Source: JACVRW01 sp963821275
Lineage (GTDB): Bacteria; Actinomycetota; Thermoleophilia; Solirubrobacterales; Thermoleophilaceae
Reading direction: 5' to 3'
Assembly: GCA_963821275.1 (NCBI GenBank)
Contig: CAWGDF010000012.1
Span: 1 to 64,000, forward strand
Length of the DNA: 64,000 nucleotides
A program made the position numbers and the translations under genes. Of the stretch, positions 16,368 to 24,277 are shown piece after piece. Position 1 is the stretch's first letter; every line of letters begins with the position of its first letter. The notes below the pieces were generated by a model, which saw nothing but the letters and a program-made list of their open reading frames with translations, was not told the origin of the DNA and did not search any database.

Positions 16368-17451
16368 TCTCGAGATGCGTGAGGCCGCCGAAGTAGCACC
16401 CCTCGACCGACTGCCGGCGCGCCGCCGGTAGGGCAGCCAGAGCGGCCCACGGGCCGGATACGGGCGACCGCAGGGACATGGCCCCCTGCCGAAGGACCCG
16501 GGCGATGACCGTCCGGCAGCGCTCGGCCAGGACGTCGAGCGCCGCCCACGCCGCGAAGCAGAGCCCACCGACGGTGCCGGTGGCGGTGAGCAGGACGCCG
16601 GCTGCCGCCGCCGCGGAGACGCCGTGCGGTCCGAGGATCAGCACGCTCGCCGCGGCGCCCACGCTCAGCCCGAACGGGAGCTGCCCGAGCGTGACCACCG
16701 CTATCAGCACGGCGATCGCGTCGAACAGGGAGGCGTCGACCCCCACCGCATGCAGCATGAGCCAGTTTCGGGCAATCTGCGAGAAGACCGCGATGAGCAC
16801 GAAACCGACGAGCAGCGCCCGCCCGTTGAGCGTCCGCATGACCGCCAGGCCCTGGGCCAGCCAGCGCGCCTTCGCGAGGGCAAGGCCGCGGACCGCCATG
16901 CTCACTCCCGCCACGGCGGCCAGGCATACCAGCGGCACCCACCAGGGCAAGCCGAGCGGACCCACCAGGGTGAACGACGTCAGCGCAGCCAGACCGGCCT
17001 CGACCACGAGGATGGGCAGCTCCGCCGCGATCAGGGCCGGCACCCGCGGGCTCTGATCCGGAGCGGTGCGCCGCAGGGCAGCGATCCGTGCTGCCGTCCC
17101 CAGCTGGTGATTGAGGAGATTTCCGACGCAACCGAAGCTGGAGGCCCGGTACAGCTTCCGCCGGCCGACGGTCCCGCCCGAGGCCCTCACGCAGACGTGC
17201 CAGGCCTCGCTGCGGGCAACCAGCGCGAGCACCTGCAGGGCCACGGCCAGGGCGACCACCGCCGGGGCCGCGCCGGTGATCCCCGCCTCGAGCTCGTCCC
17301 ACTTGCCGACCAGCACGGCGCCGAGCAGCAGGCTGGCGCCGATCGAAGCGGTCATCGTCAAGCCGGTCCGCCGCTCGCGACAGTGCTCGCGCAACCCCGC
17401 CCACACGGACTCATCGCGGGCTTGCCGGCGACGGCGATGCTGCTCGAGCAT
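16336..17451 (-). CDS. flippase-like membrane protein (LPG synthase TM/UPF0104 type) with a sigma-region-4-like tail
   Basis: 371 residues. Residues about 30-320 form eight or so membrane helices of the lysylphosphatidylglycerol synthase transmembrane/AglD family (GTAARIAALRR, LPILVVEAGLAALTSF, FSQIARNWLMLHAVGV, QLPFGLSVGAAASV). The last 40 residues change character: WAALAALPAARRQSVEG, then CYFGGLTHLEITRVLGLAP. This matches the helix-turn-helix of ECF sigma region 4 and stops just before the GTVKSR block. In the next frame downstream LRRALTAA appears, as expected of the rest of region 4 after a small deletion. ATG at 17451 with GAGGAGAGG upstream. Membrane part clear; tail origin inferred. 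Confidence 0.8.
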   Translation of the reverse strand: MLEQHRRRRQARDESVWAGLREHCRERRTGLTMTASIGASLLLGAVLVGKWDELEAGITGAAPAVVALAVALQVLALVARSEAWHVCVRASGGTVGRRKLYRASSFGCVGNLLNHQLGTAARIAALRRTAPDQSPRVPALIAAELPILVVEAGLAALTSFTLVGPLGLPWWVPLVCLAAVAGVSMAVRGLALAKARWLAQGLAVMRTLNGRALLVGFVLIAVFSQIARNWLMLHAVGVDASLFDAIAVLIAVVTLGQLPFGLSVGAAASVLILGPHGVSAAAAAGVLLTATGTVGGLCFAAWAALDVLAERCRTVIARVLRQGAMSLRSPVSGPWAALAALPAARRQSVEGCYFGGLTHLEITRVLGLAPA

Positions 17452-17646
17452 CGGGCCTCTCCTCGACCTGTTTCGGGTGAACCGACGCGACAGGTGGCGA
17501 AGAAAGCCTGAGGTGGCGGTCCGGGACTGGTTCCACTCTATCCCGAAGCGGCGGCGCTAGTCTTGAGGAGCAATCTCCCACCTCGGGTGTCGCGCTCCCT
17601 GCGCCCCCTGTGGTCTTCGCCCTCGGGGAGCGGTGAGGTAGGGCGA

Positions 17647-17859
17647 GTGAACGACCAGGACGACCAGGGGAAGTGGCAGACGTCGACGCGCGGTGACGCG
17701 GCCTGGAAGGAAGCCCGAGCGAGCGTGGCCGCCCGCAACGACACCGCCCGCAAGGCGGGCAAGCAGCGCCGGGAGACCTATGAGCGTGAGCGGGCTCAGG
17801 CGCGCCACGCGGCGGAGGAGCGCCGGCACGCTCAGATGCTGAAGCGCCGCACGCCCTGA
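17647..17859 (+). CDS. small charged hypothetical protein
   Basis: 70 residues from GTG, highly charged and helical (AWKEARASVAARNDTARKAG, then RRETYERERAQARHAAEERR). It looks like a soluble coiled-coil or nucleic-acid-binding helix. No family recognised. The open frame extends further upstream without a good start. It is followed by a GC hairpin ending in TTTC. The 195 bp between this gene and the divergent membrane-protein start show nothing else. Confidence 0.5.
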   Translation: MNDQDDQGKWQTSTRGDAAWKEARASVAARNDTARKAGKQRRETYERERAQARHAAEERRHAQMLKRRTP

Positions 17860-17880
17860 CCCGAGTCGGGCGGGGCTTTC
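17853..17880 (+). terminator. possible intrinsic terminator
   Basis: GC-rich hairpin (CCCGA-GTCGGG core within GCCC...GGGGC) ending in CTTTC just after the small charged protein gene and before the converging tRNA-Gly. Confidence 0.45.
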
Positions 17881-17885
17881 TGTAG

Positions 17886-17957
17886 AGCGGGCGGCGGGAA
17901 TCGAACCCGTCTCCGAGAGCTTGGAAGGCTCTTGTGCAGCCGTTACACCACGCCCGC
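17886..17957 (-). tRNA. tRNA-Gly (TCC)
   Basis: 72-nt cloverleaf. Acceptor arms GCGGGCG and CGCCCGC, anticodon stem AGAGC/GCTCT with loop CTTCCAA (anticodon TCC), T arm ACGGG-TTCGATT-CCCGC. Immediately upstream of it on the same strand lies the phosphotriesterase-family gene. Confidence 0.95.
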
Positions 17958-17969
17958 AGCTGCCTGCGC

Positions 17970-18923
17970 TCAGGATCCTAGCCAGCGTTTCGGGTTCTCG
18001 ACCATCATCTGGTCGAGCTGCTCCCTGCTCATCCCGTGCTGCTCAAGCTCGGGAATGACCTCCTCGAAGAGGAAGGTCATCGACCACTTCGGGACCTCCT
18101 GGGCCTTGAGGTAGTCCTGGACCTCGCGAGGGAACCAGTCGATGGTCGAGCAGTAGTCCTGGGCCAGGAACATGCGGTCGGCGTAGCCGCGCTCGAGCAG
18201 GGCGAGCACGGTCGCGTTGCGCTTGTCGGTGGGGAGAAAGATGTCGAGCCCGTAGCGATCCATTCCTATCCAGCAGCCCGTGTCCAGCAGCCGCTCGATG
18301 TAGTCGAGATCGTCCGTGTCGCCGGTATGGGCCACCTGGACCTTGCCCGGCTCCACCCCCTCCTCACTGAGGATCTTCATCTGCTCCGGGCCGGTCCCGC
18401 TGGCAGGGCGCGAATGGGCCATGATCGGCAGACCGGTCTGCCGTGACGCGCGCGCAGCCGCGCGGTGGACCTTCTGGATGTTCGGCGTCAGACCGGGCTC
18501 GTCGGCGGCGCACTTGATGAACGCCGGCTTGATGCCGGTGCCCTGGATGCCGTGCTCGATCTCGTGGACGAACACCTCCGCGAGCTGTTCCTCGTTGCGG
18601 TTGAGGAGCACCTGCGGAAGATGGTCGTAGGTGTAGATGCCGGTGGCCAGCACCACGTTGAGGCCGCTCTCGTCCGCCACTCGCCGGCTGAACGCGGCGT
18701 CGCGATGCAGGAACATGGCGCTCGGCTCGACGACCGTCGCGACGCCGTGCGACCTGACCGCGTTGGCGTCTGCGATCGCGGCCTCCCATTCCGCGTCCTC
18801 GTCGTACAGGTGCGGGAACTGGAAGCGGGCAGCCTCGTCGGTGGTGCGGAAGTGCTCGTGAATGAGAGTCCGCCCGAGCTCCTCCACGTCCATGGGCCCG
18901 TTGACGGTCTCGACGGTCGGCAT
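17970..18923 (-). CDS. phosphotriesterase-family metal-dependent hydrolase
   Basis: 317-residue amidohydrolase-fold protein of the PTE/PHP/lactonase family. Seen are the strand-1 metal pair HEH at residues 22-24, a lysine in FIKCAAD suited to carboxylation, histidines in PIMAHSRP and QVAHTGDTDD, and an aspartate in FLAQDYC. These are the usual binuclear-metal ligands. Members hydrolyse lactones or phosphotriesters or have unknown substrates. The ATG has AGGGAGAG upstream. It is located between tRNA genes on the same strand and ends 12 bp before tRNA-Gly. Confidence 0.85.
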   Translation of the reverse strand: MPTVETVNGPMDVEELGRTLIHEHFRTTDEAARFQFPHLYDEDAEWEAAIADANAVRSHGVATVVEPSAMFLHRDAAFSRRVADESGLNVVLATGIYTYDHLPQVLLNRNEEQLAEVFVHEIEHGIQGTGIKPAFIKCAADEPGLTPNIQKVHRAAARASRQTGLPIMAHSRPASGTGPEQMKILSEEGVEPGKVQVAHTGDTDDLDYIERLLDTGCWIGMDRYGLDIFLPTDKRNATVLALLERGYADRMFLAQDYCSTIDWFPREVQDYLKAQEVPKWSMTFLFEEVIPELEQHGMSREQLDQMMVENPKRWLGS

Positions 18924-18969
18924 ACGGCTCTCCCTCCGGTGCGGTGGCGGGCCGGAAAGCTATCCGTGG

Positions 18970-19209
18970 TCACGCGTAGCGGGCCGCCTGGCGGCGATCC
19001 AGCAGCACACCCAGAAGAACCCCGCCCACGGTGAGCACCAGCGCCAGCGCCAGACGGAGGATGAAGAGCCCGTCGATCCCCTCCCTCAACAGGGTGATGA
19101 GCGCGAGCCCGAGCGGGAAGACGAGGGCAACCCAGTGCAGGCGGCCGGGGGCGGCATAGCCGAAGGTGAGGCCTCCGAGGAAGAAGAGGATGTAGGCGAC
19201 GATGTCCAT
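18970..19209 (-). CDS. small membrane protein
   Basis: 79 residues from ATG at 19209: MDIVAYILFFLGGLTFGYAA, a second hydrophobic stretch LHWVALVFPLGLALITLL, and a third LALALVLTVGGVLLGVLL, ending in a basic tail. Three helices, no known family. Longer in-frame extension upstream runs through tRNA-Trp and is excluded. Confidence 0.6.
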   Translation of the reverse strand: MDIVAYILFFLGGLTFGYAAPGRLHWVALVFPLGLALITLLREGIDGLFILRLALALVLTVGGVLLGVLLDRRQAARYA

Positions 19210-19245
19210 TGGTGGGCGGCGGGCCGGGGCGCTGGGCGCCGGGAG

Positions 19246-19319
19246 CGGGGCAGCCAGGACTCGAACCTGGAATCGCCGGCTTTGGAGGCCGGTGCCGTAT
19301 CCAATTTGGCCACTGCCCC
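19246..19319 (-). tRNA. tRNA-Trp (CCA)
   Basis: 74-nt cloverleaf. Acceptor arms GGGGCAG and CTGCCCC, anticodon stem CCGGC/GCCGG with loop CTCCAAA (anticodon CCA), T arm CCAGG-TTCGAGT-CCTGG. Confidence 0.92.
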
Positions 19320-19394
19320 GAGGCGGGCTCGATTCTAGGGAGGGAAGGCGCGGGACCAGGTTCCTGTACGTAGCTCGCGCCACGGGCTGCGGCA

Positions 19395-19477
19395 TGCGGG
19401 CGGAGGGATTCGAACCCCCAAGCTCTTGCGAGCACCGGGACCTAAACCCGGCCTGTAGACCGTTCCAGCACGCCCGC
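19395..19477 (-). tRNA. tRNA-Leu (TAG)
   Basis: 83-nt class II cloverleaf with long variable arm. Acceptor arms GCGGGCG and CGCCCGC, anticodon stem CCGGG/CCCGG with loop TTTAGGT (anticodon TAG), T arm GGGGG-TTCGAAT-CCCTC. Confidence 0.93.
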
Positions 19478-19546
19478 GGGCGACCCATTTTATGAAGATC
19501 CGACCGGAGCGCATGGGAACATACGTTCGTGCGTGGGATCGACGAG

Positions 19547-20275
19547 ATGAGGAGGGTCGAGATGCTCTTCGCAGAGGGTCTCACAAGCACCAAGATCGCC
19601 GCGCAGACCGGGATTCCGAGGTCGACCATCAGAGATTGGCGGCTCCAAGGTTTTCCGAGCGGCAGATACGAGGGACGGCGTGCTCGGCCCTGCCCGCTAT
19701 GCGACCCCGGAGTCGAGCTGGTGGAGGCCGCATACGCGTATTTGCTCGGCCTCTACCTCGGCGACGGTTGCATCTCGGCGCACCCTCGAACCTACGCGTT
19801 GCGGTTGTTCCTGGACGCGGCCTATCCGCGGATTGTCGGCGAAGCCCGTGCGACGATGGAGGCTGTTCGGCCGGGCCAGCGGGCATGGGCCAAGCTGAGC
19901 AGGTCCAGCCACTGCTGCGTCGTGGTGATGTACTCGAACCATTGGCCTTGCCTCTTTCCCCAGCATGGACCCGGACGCAAGCATGAGCGCCCGATCCTGC
20001 TAGCCGCGTGGCAGCAACACCTCGTGGCTGACAATGCGAAGGAGCTTGTCCGCGGCCTGATTCACAGCGATGGTTGCCGAGTAGTCGCGAACGACCGCGG
20101 CCTGAAGAGCGTCCGATACCACTTCTCCAACAGGTCGGAGGACATCAAGGCGATCTACTGCAGCGGGCTCGACGCGCTTGGAGTTCAGTGGACCCGACCC
20201 TGCAATCAGCAGATAGCGGTCTACCGAAAGGCCTCGGTGGCGATCCTCGATGAGTTCGTCGGCGCCAAGCGATAG
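19547..20275 (+). CDS. HTH protein with LAGLIDADG endonuclease-like domain
   Basis: About 242 residues. The N-terminus is a helix-turn-helix (EGLTSTKIAAQTGIPRSTIR, then DWRLQGFPSG). Then come two LAGLIDADG-type motifs: LLGLYLGDG near residue 63 and LVRGLIHSDG near 167, each followed by a basic beta region. This fits a free-standing homing-endonuclease-derived protein as found scattered in actinobacteria. Start choice is unsure: ATG at 19547 keeps the first HTH helix, while ATG at 19562 has GGAGGG five bases upstream, and GTG at 19529 is also open. Adjacent to the tRNA-Leu gene and divergent from it; the base composition seems slightly less GC-rich than neighbours. Confidence 0.7.
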   Translation: MRRVEMLFAEGLTSTKIAAQTGIPRSTIRDWRLQGFPSGRYEGRRARPCPLCDPGVELVEAAYAYLLGLYLGDGCISAHPRTYALRLFLDAAYPRIVGEARATMEAVRPGQRAWAKLSRSSHCCVVVMYSNHWPCLFPQHGPGRKHERPILLAAWQQHLVADNAKELVRGLIHSDGCRVVANDRGLKSVRYHFSNRSEDIKAIYCSGLDALGVQWTRPCNQQIAVYRKASVAILDEFVGAKR

Positions 20276-20370
20276 CAGTTTCGCAACCGCATTCGCTGCG
20301 CTTTCCATGGCTCGGCGCCGGAGCCCTCACCCAGCCCGCGGCCCGTCCTCACAGGGTATTGTCACCCGCA

Positions 20371-20865
20371 ATGCCCGACACGGTCGTGCTGCATCCCAAC
20401 CGGGACAAGGCCGAGTCGAAGACCACCCGGGCCGTGGTCGTGCTCCTGCTGCTGGTCAGCGCGGCGCTGATCCTGATCGTGACGCTCGGCGGCTGGTCGG
20501 TGCTTCAGGGGGCCCAGGTGGTCTCGTTTGCCTTCGTGGTCATCTACTTGGTGATGGCGTACTTCATCTGGCGCTGGAGCCGCGGGCTGCTGCCGGTTGC
20601 CGCGGCGCTGGCAGTCCTGCTCGCGGTGTTCGCCGCGGTCGCCGCTCCGGCCTGGTTCGAGCGAGACAAGGACGGCTTCGTCGACCCGGCGCTGGAACCC
20701 GCCTTGCTCGGGCTTCTGACCATCATCCTCATCCCGATCTCGCTGCTGTTGATCGTGGCCGCGCTGCGCGGCTTCCAACAGCACTGGAACGTCGAGGTCG
20801 AGGTGAGCGGCGACGAGGCCGAGCGCCACCGCGGCGGCGGGGGCGGCCACCTGCAGACGGCGTAG
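20371..20865 (+). CDS. four-helix membrane protein, unknown
   Basis: 164 residues with four hydrophobic helices (TTRAVVVLLLLVSAALILIV, VVSFAFVVIYLVMAYFIW, LLPVAAALAVLLAVFAAVAA, LGLLTIILIPISLLLIVAAL). A cytoplasmic tail QQHWNVEVEVSGDEAE ends in a Gly/His-rich stretch (RHRGGGGGHLQT). No family recognised. Conserved small membrane proteins with such tails are common in this lineage. Ends 33 bp before tRNA-Leu(CAA). Confidence 0.6.
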   Translation: MPDTVVLHPNRDKAESKTTRAVVVLLLLVSAALILIVTLGGWSVLQGAQVVSFAFVVIYLVMAYFIWRWSRGLLPVAAALAVLLAVFAAVAAPAWFERDKDGFVDPALEPALLGLLTIILIPISLLLIVAALRGFQQHWNVEVEVSGDEAERHRGGGGGHLQTA

Positions 20866-20898
20866 CGGCGCTAGCGCCCTACGATTGAGACGCAGCAC

Positions 20899-20984
20899 GC
20901 CCGGGTGGCGGAATTGGCAGACGCCATCGACTCAAAATCGATTGCCTCGAAAGGGGCGTGTGGGTTCGAGTCCCACCCCGGGCA
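20899..20984 (+). tRNA. tRNA-Leu (CAA)
   Basis: 86-nt class II cloverleaf. Acceptor arms GCCCGGG and CCCGGGC, anticodon stem ATCGA/TCGAT with loop CTCAAAA (anticodon CAA), long variable arm, T arm GTGGG-TTCGAGT-CCCAC. The 145 bp after it before the convergent acetoacetyl-CoA synthetase stop show no supported feature. Confidence 0.95.
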
Positions 20985-21129
20985 CTCGCGATCCAGGCGG
21001 GCATACTGCGGCCGCCATGGCGGCGGGCGCCCGCGGCGCTGGACCGGGTGGCGCTCGCGCCGGCGGAGTCGTTCTGCGCCGAGCTGATCCGGCGGGTGGA
21101 CGCCGTGCTCGGGCCGGAGGTGACTCGGG

Positions 21130-23004
21130 TCAGCCGGAGCGAGCGCTGACGCTCCCCGCCCGCTCGACGAAGAAGTCGAGCGCGTCGGGGTTGGCCAGCG
21201 AGTCGCGGCTGGCGGCGCTCTCGGGGTCGGCGCCCTGCAGGATCTTTTTCACCGGCACCTCGAGCTTCTTGCCCGAGAGGGTGCGCGGCACCTCGCCGAT
21301 GGCCTCGATCTCGTCCGGCACGTGCCGCGGCGAGCAGTGCTCGCGCACGCGCCCCCTGATGCGCGAGGCGAGCTCGTCGTCCAGCTCCACCCCTTCCTGG
21401 GGGACCACGAACAGGAGCATCTCCTCCCCCACGTCGATCACGAGGCTGTCGGCCACGTCGGAGTCGCCCTCCACCGCGCTGTAGATCTCGCTGGTGCCCA
21501 TACGGACCCCGCCGCGGTTGATCGTGGAGTCGGAGCGGCCGTAGATCACCGCGGTCGCGCGCTCGGTGATCTTGATCCAGTCGCCGTGGCGCCACACGCC
21601 GGGGTAGGTGTCGAAGTAGCTCTCGCGGTAGCGCTCACCGTCCTGATCGCCCCAGAAGCGCAGCGGCATCGACGGCATCGGCTGGGTGATCACGAGCTCG
21701 CCCACCTCGTCCACCAGCGAGCGCCCGTTCTCGTCCCAGGCCTCCACCGCGGCGCCGAGGGCCCGGGCCTGCAGCTCTCCCGCGTACACCGGCAGCAGCG
21801 GACAGGCCCCGACGAAGGCCGTACAGAGGTCGGTGCCGCCACTGGTGGAGAAGAGCCAGGCCTCAGGGAACTGGCTGTAGACCCACTCGAAGGCCTCCAC
21901 GGGAAGGGGCGACCCGGTGGAGCCGATGCTCCGCAGGCGCGGAAGCTCCGGCGGCTCGTAGCCGGCCTTGGTGCAGGCGCCGAGGAAGCCCGCACTGGCG
22001 CCGAAGCAGGTGATTCCGGTCTCGCCGGCAAGCTCCCACAGCGCCTCGGGGTCGGGCCGGCCGTCGTAGAGCACGATCGCCGAGCCCGCGAGCAGCCCGC
22101 CGACCAGGAAGTTCCACATCATCCAACCGGTGGTGGTGAACCAGAAGAAGCGGTCGTCCGGCGAGAGGTCGGAGTGCAAGTTGGCCTTCTTCAGGTGTTC
22201 GAGCAGGATGCCGCCCTGGCCCTGGACGATGGCCTTTGGCAGGCCCGTCGTGCCCGATGAGTAGAGGACCCAGAGCGGATGGTCGAAGGGCACGCGCTCG
22301 TGGTCGAGCTCCGCGGCCTCGGCCAGCAGACCATCCCAGTCGCTCGGGACCATCACCGTGTGCTCGATCGACGGAATGGCGTCGACGATCTCCGCCACGT
22401 GCTCGCGCCGGTCGAAGTCCTTACCGCCGTAGCGGTAGCCCTCGATCGCGATCAACACCTTGGGCTCGATCTGCTTGAAGCGATCAACCACGGTGGGCGT
22501 TCCGAACTCCGGCGCACAACTGGACCACACGGCGCCGATGCCGGCCGTGGCGAGAAAGGCGACGACTGTCTCGGGAACGTTCGGCATGTAGGCCGCGACC
22601 CGGTCTCCCCGGCCCACGCCCAGCTCGCGCAGCCCCGCGGCGCAGCGCGCCACCTGGTCGGCCAGCTCGTCCCAGCTGACCTCCGCCGGCGGCGAGGACT
22701 CCGACGCGTACACGATCGCCGGGGCGCCCGCCCGCGCCCGGCTGAAGACCCGCTCGGTGTAGTTCACCTCGCTGCCCGGGAACCACTCGGCGCCCGGCAT
22801 CTCGCTGCGGGCCAGGACCCTGTCCGGGCGCGGGCCGAGGTCGAACCAGTCCCAGATCGCACCCCAGAAACCCTCGAGGTCCTCCACCGACCAGCGCCAC
22901 AGCTCCTGGTAGTCGGTGAACCCGCGCTGCTTCATGAAGCGGGCCATCTGGGTGGCCGCTGCCGACTCGGCGGTCGGTTCCCAGAGCAGATCGCCCTCGC
23001 GCAT
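21130..23004 (-). CDS. aacS: acetoacetyl-CoA synthetase
   Basis: 624-residue ATP-dependent acyl-CoA ligase activating acetoacetate to acetoacetyl-CoA. Seen are the AMP-binding P-loop LYSSGTTGLPKAIV (about residue 250), the ACS-type N-terminal cap (GFWGAIWDWFDLG, EWFPGSEVNYTE) typical of AacS, the motif TTTGWMMWN, STSGGTDLCTAF, the hinge GRSDSTINRGGVRMG, and the catalytic lysine region RTLSGKKLEVPVKK near the C-terminus. It is last in a minus-strand series (membrane protein, carboxylase beta, MFS, aacS) with 13-30 bp gaps, consistent with one operon for acetoacetate or leucine-derived acid use. The ATG at 23004 is used. Confidence 0.92.
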   Translation of the reverse strand: MREGDLLWEPTAESAAATQMARFMKQRGFTDYQELWRWSVEDLEGFWGAIWDWFDLGPRPDRVLARSEMPGAEWFPGSEVNYTERVFSRARAGAPAIVYASESSPPAEVSWDELADQVARCAAGLRELGVGRGDRVAAYMPNVPETVVAFLATAGIGAVWSSCAPEFGTPTVVDRFKQIEPKVLIAIEGYRYGGKDFDRREHVAEIVDAIPSIEHTVMVPSDWDGLLAEAAELDHERVPFDHPLWVLYSSGTTGLPKAIVQGQGGILLEHLKKANLHSDLSPDDRFFWFTTTGWMMWNFLVGGLLAGSAIVLYDGRPDPEALWELAGETGITCFGASAGFLGACTKAGYEPPELPRLRSIGSTGSPLPVEAFEWVYSQFPEAWLFSTSGGTDLCTAFVGACPLLPVYAGELQARALGAAVEAWDENGRSLVDEVGELVITQPMPSMPLRFWGDQDGERYRESYFDTYPGVWRHGDWIKITERATAVIYGRSDSTINRGGVRMGTSEIYSAVEGDSDVADSLVIDVGEEMLLFVVPQEGVELDDELASRIRGRVREHCSPRHVPDEIEAIGEVPRTLSGKKLEVPVKKILQGADPESAASRDSLANPDALDFFVERAGSVSARSG

Positions 23005-23017
23005 GCGACCCGTGATT

Positions 23018-24247
23018 CTAGGCCTGGGCGGCAGCGCGGGCGGCCAGACGGGCGCGGTACTCGTCGCGGCGCCGCTCCTCGTCGGCCACCAGCGGAGTCA
23101 GCAGGGCCCGGCCGGCGAGCGGGGCCACCCCCATGACCGCGAAGGCCGCGTGCCAGGACCAGCCGGCGGCCAGCGCGCCCAGTCCCACCGGCACCGCCGC
23201 GGCGGCGACGCGCATCAGGGTGTTCTGCAGTCCCATCGCCCGGCCGGCCTGCGCGCGCCCGGAGATCTCAGCCGCCGCCGTGAACGAGAGCCCGTTCCAG
23301 CTCATCGCGGCGACCCCGCCGGCGACGACCACCGGCACGAAGAGCGCGTCGGGAGCCTCGCTGAGGGCGGCCGCGGCGAGCAGCAGGGCCCCTGCGACAG
23401 CAGCGAGCGTGCGGAACGGGCCGATTCGCTCGTCGCGCCGGTCCGACCAGCGTCCGACCACGATGCGGGCTGCGGCGCCGCCGAGTTGCGTGAACCCGAG
23501 CGCGAAAGCCGCGGCCGTGGCCGACCAGCCGCGCTCGCCGAACAGGTGCAGCACCAGGAGCGAGGTGATCCCGACCTGCCCCACGATGAGCAGCGCGCTC
23601 GCCGTGCTCAGGCGCCAGATGCGCGGGTCGCGGGCGGCGGGCGGCGCGGGCGGCGCCGCCGAGCTTTGCGGTGGTGGCTCGCGCAGCCAGATCCCGGCGG
23701 CCACCGCTGCCGTGAGCATCGCGCCGGCCAGCACCATGAGCGCGGTATCGAGGTCCGTGGCCGCTGTGAGCACCGGGAGAGTGAAGGAGGCCGCGGCCGC
23801 GCCGAGCGGCACGGCGGTTTGCCGCAGGCCAAGGGCCATTCCGCGCTCGCCCCGGGGAAACCAGCCGAACACCGCCCGGCCGCTGGCGCCCACTGCAGAC
23901 GAGGCGAGCATGCCCACCGCCACGGCGGCGGCCAGCAGCCCTGGGTACCCATCGGCCTGGGCAACGACCACCAGGGCGAATGCACCCCCGGTGAGCCCGA
24001 CCGCGAGGACGAGCCGCTCGCTCAGCCGGTCGGCCAGGGCGCCCCAGCCGTACACCGTCACCACGGTGCCCAGGCTGAACGCGGTGAAGATCCCGGTGAC
24101 CTCGACGAGCGTCAGGTCGAAGGCGCCCTGGAACGCTGGGCCGAGCGCCCGCAGCCCGCCCTGCACCGCGGCAAGCGAGGCCGTCGCAGCCGCGCCGAGG
24201 CCGAGTACGACCCAGCGGTACCGGGAGCTGTGCGCGGCGGAAGCCAC
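23018..24247 (-). CDS. MFS transporter
   Basis: 409-residue major facilitator with 12 hydrophobic helices. The conserved loop 2-3 is GALADRLSERLV, and the mid-protein VGRWSDRRDERIG is its repeat in the second half. GTG start. Encoded between the acyl-CoA carboxylase beta subunit and aacS with short gaps, so a carboxylic-acid substrate such as acetoacetate or a related short acid is a reasonable inference, but not shown by sequence. Confidence 0.85.
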   Translation of the reverse strand: MASAAHSSRYRWVVLGLGAAATASLAAVQGGLRALGPAFQGAFDLTLVEVTGIFTAFSLGTVVTVYGWGALADRLSERLVLAVGLTGGAFALVVVAQADGYPGLLAAAVAVGMLASSAVGASGRAVFGWFPRGERGMALGLRQTAVPLGAAAASFTLPVLTAATDLDTALMVLAGAMLTAAVAAGIWLREPPPQSSAAPPAPPAARDPRIWRLSTASALLIVGQVGITSLLVLHLFGERGWSATAAAFALGFTQLGGAAARIVVGRWSDRRDERIGPFRTLAAVAGALLLAAAALSEAPDALFVPVVVAGGVAAMSWNGLSFTAAAEISGRAQAGRAMGLQNTLMRVAAAAVPVGLGALAAGWSWHAAFAVMGVAPLAGRALLTPLVADEERRRDEYRARLAARAAAQA

Positions 24248-24277
24248 GCCTTCGAGTCTATGCGGGGCGTTGCGCGG

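Noticed and set aside
20985..21149. Possible gene tail after tRNA-Leu(CAA) on the plus strand
   Set aside because: No usable start and no similarity recognised; it overlaps the 3' end of aacS.
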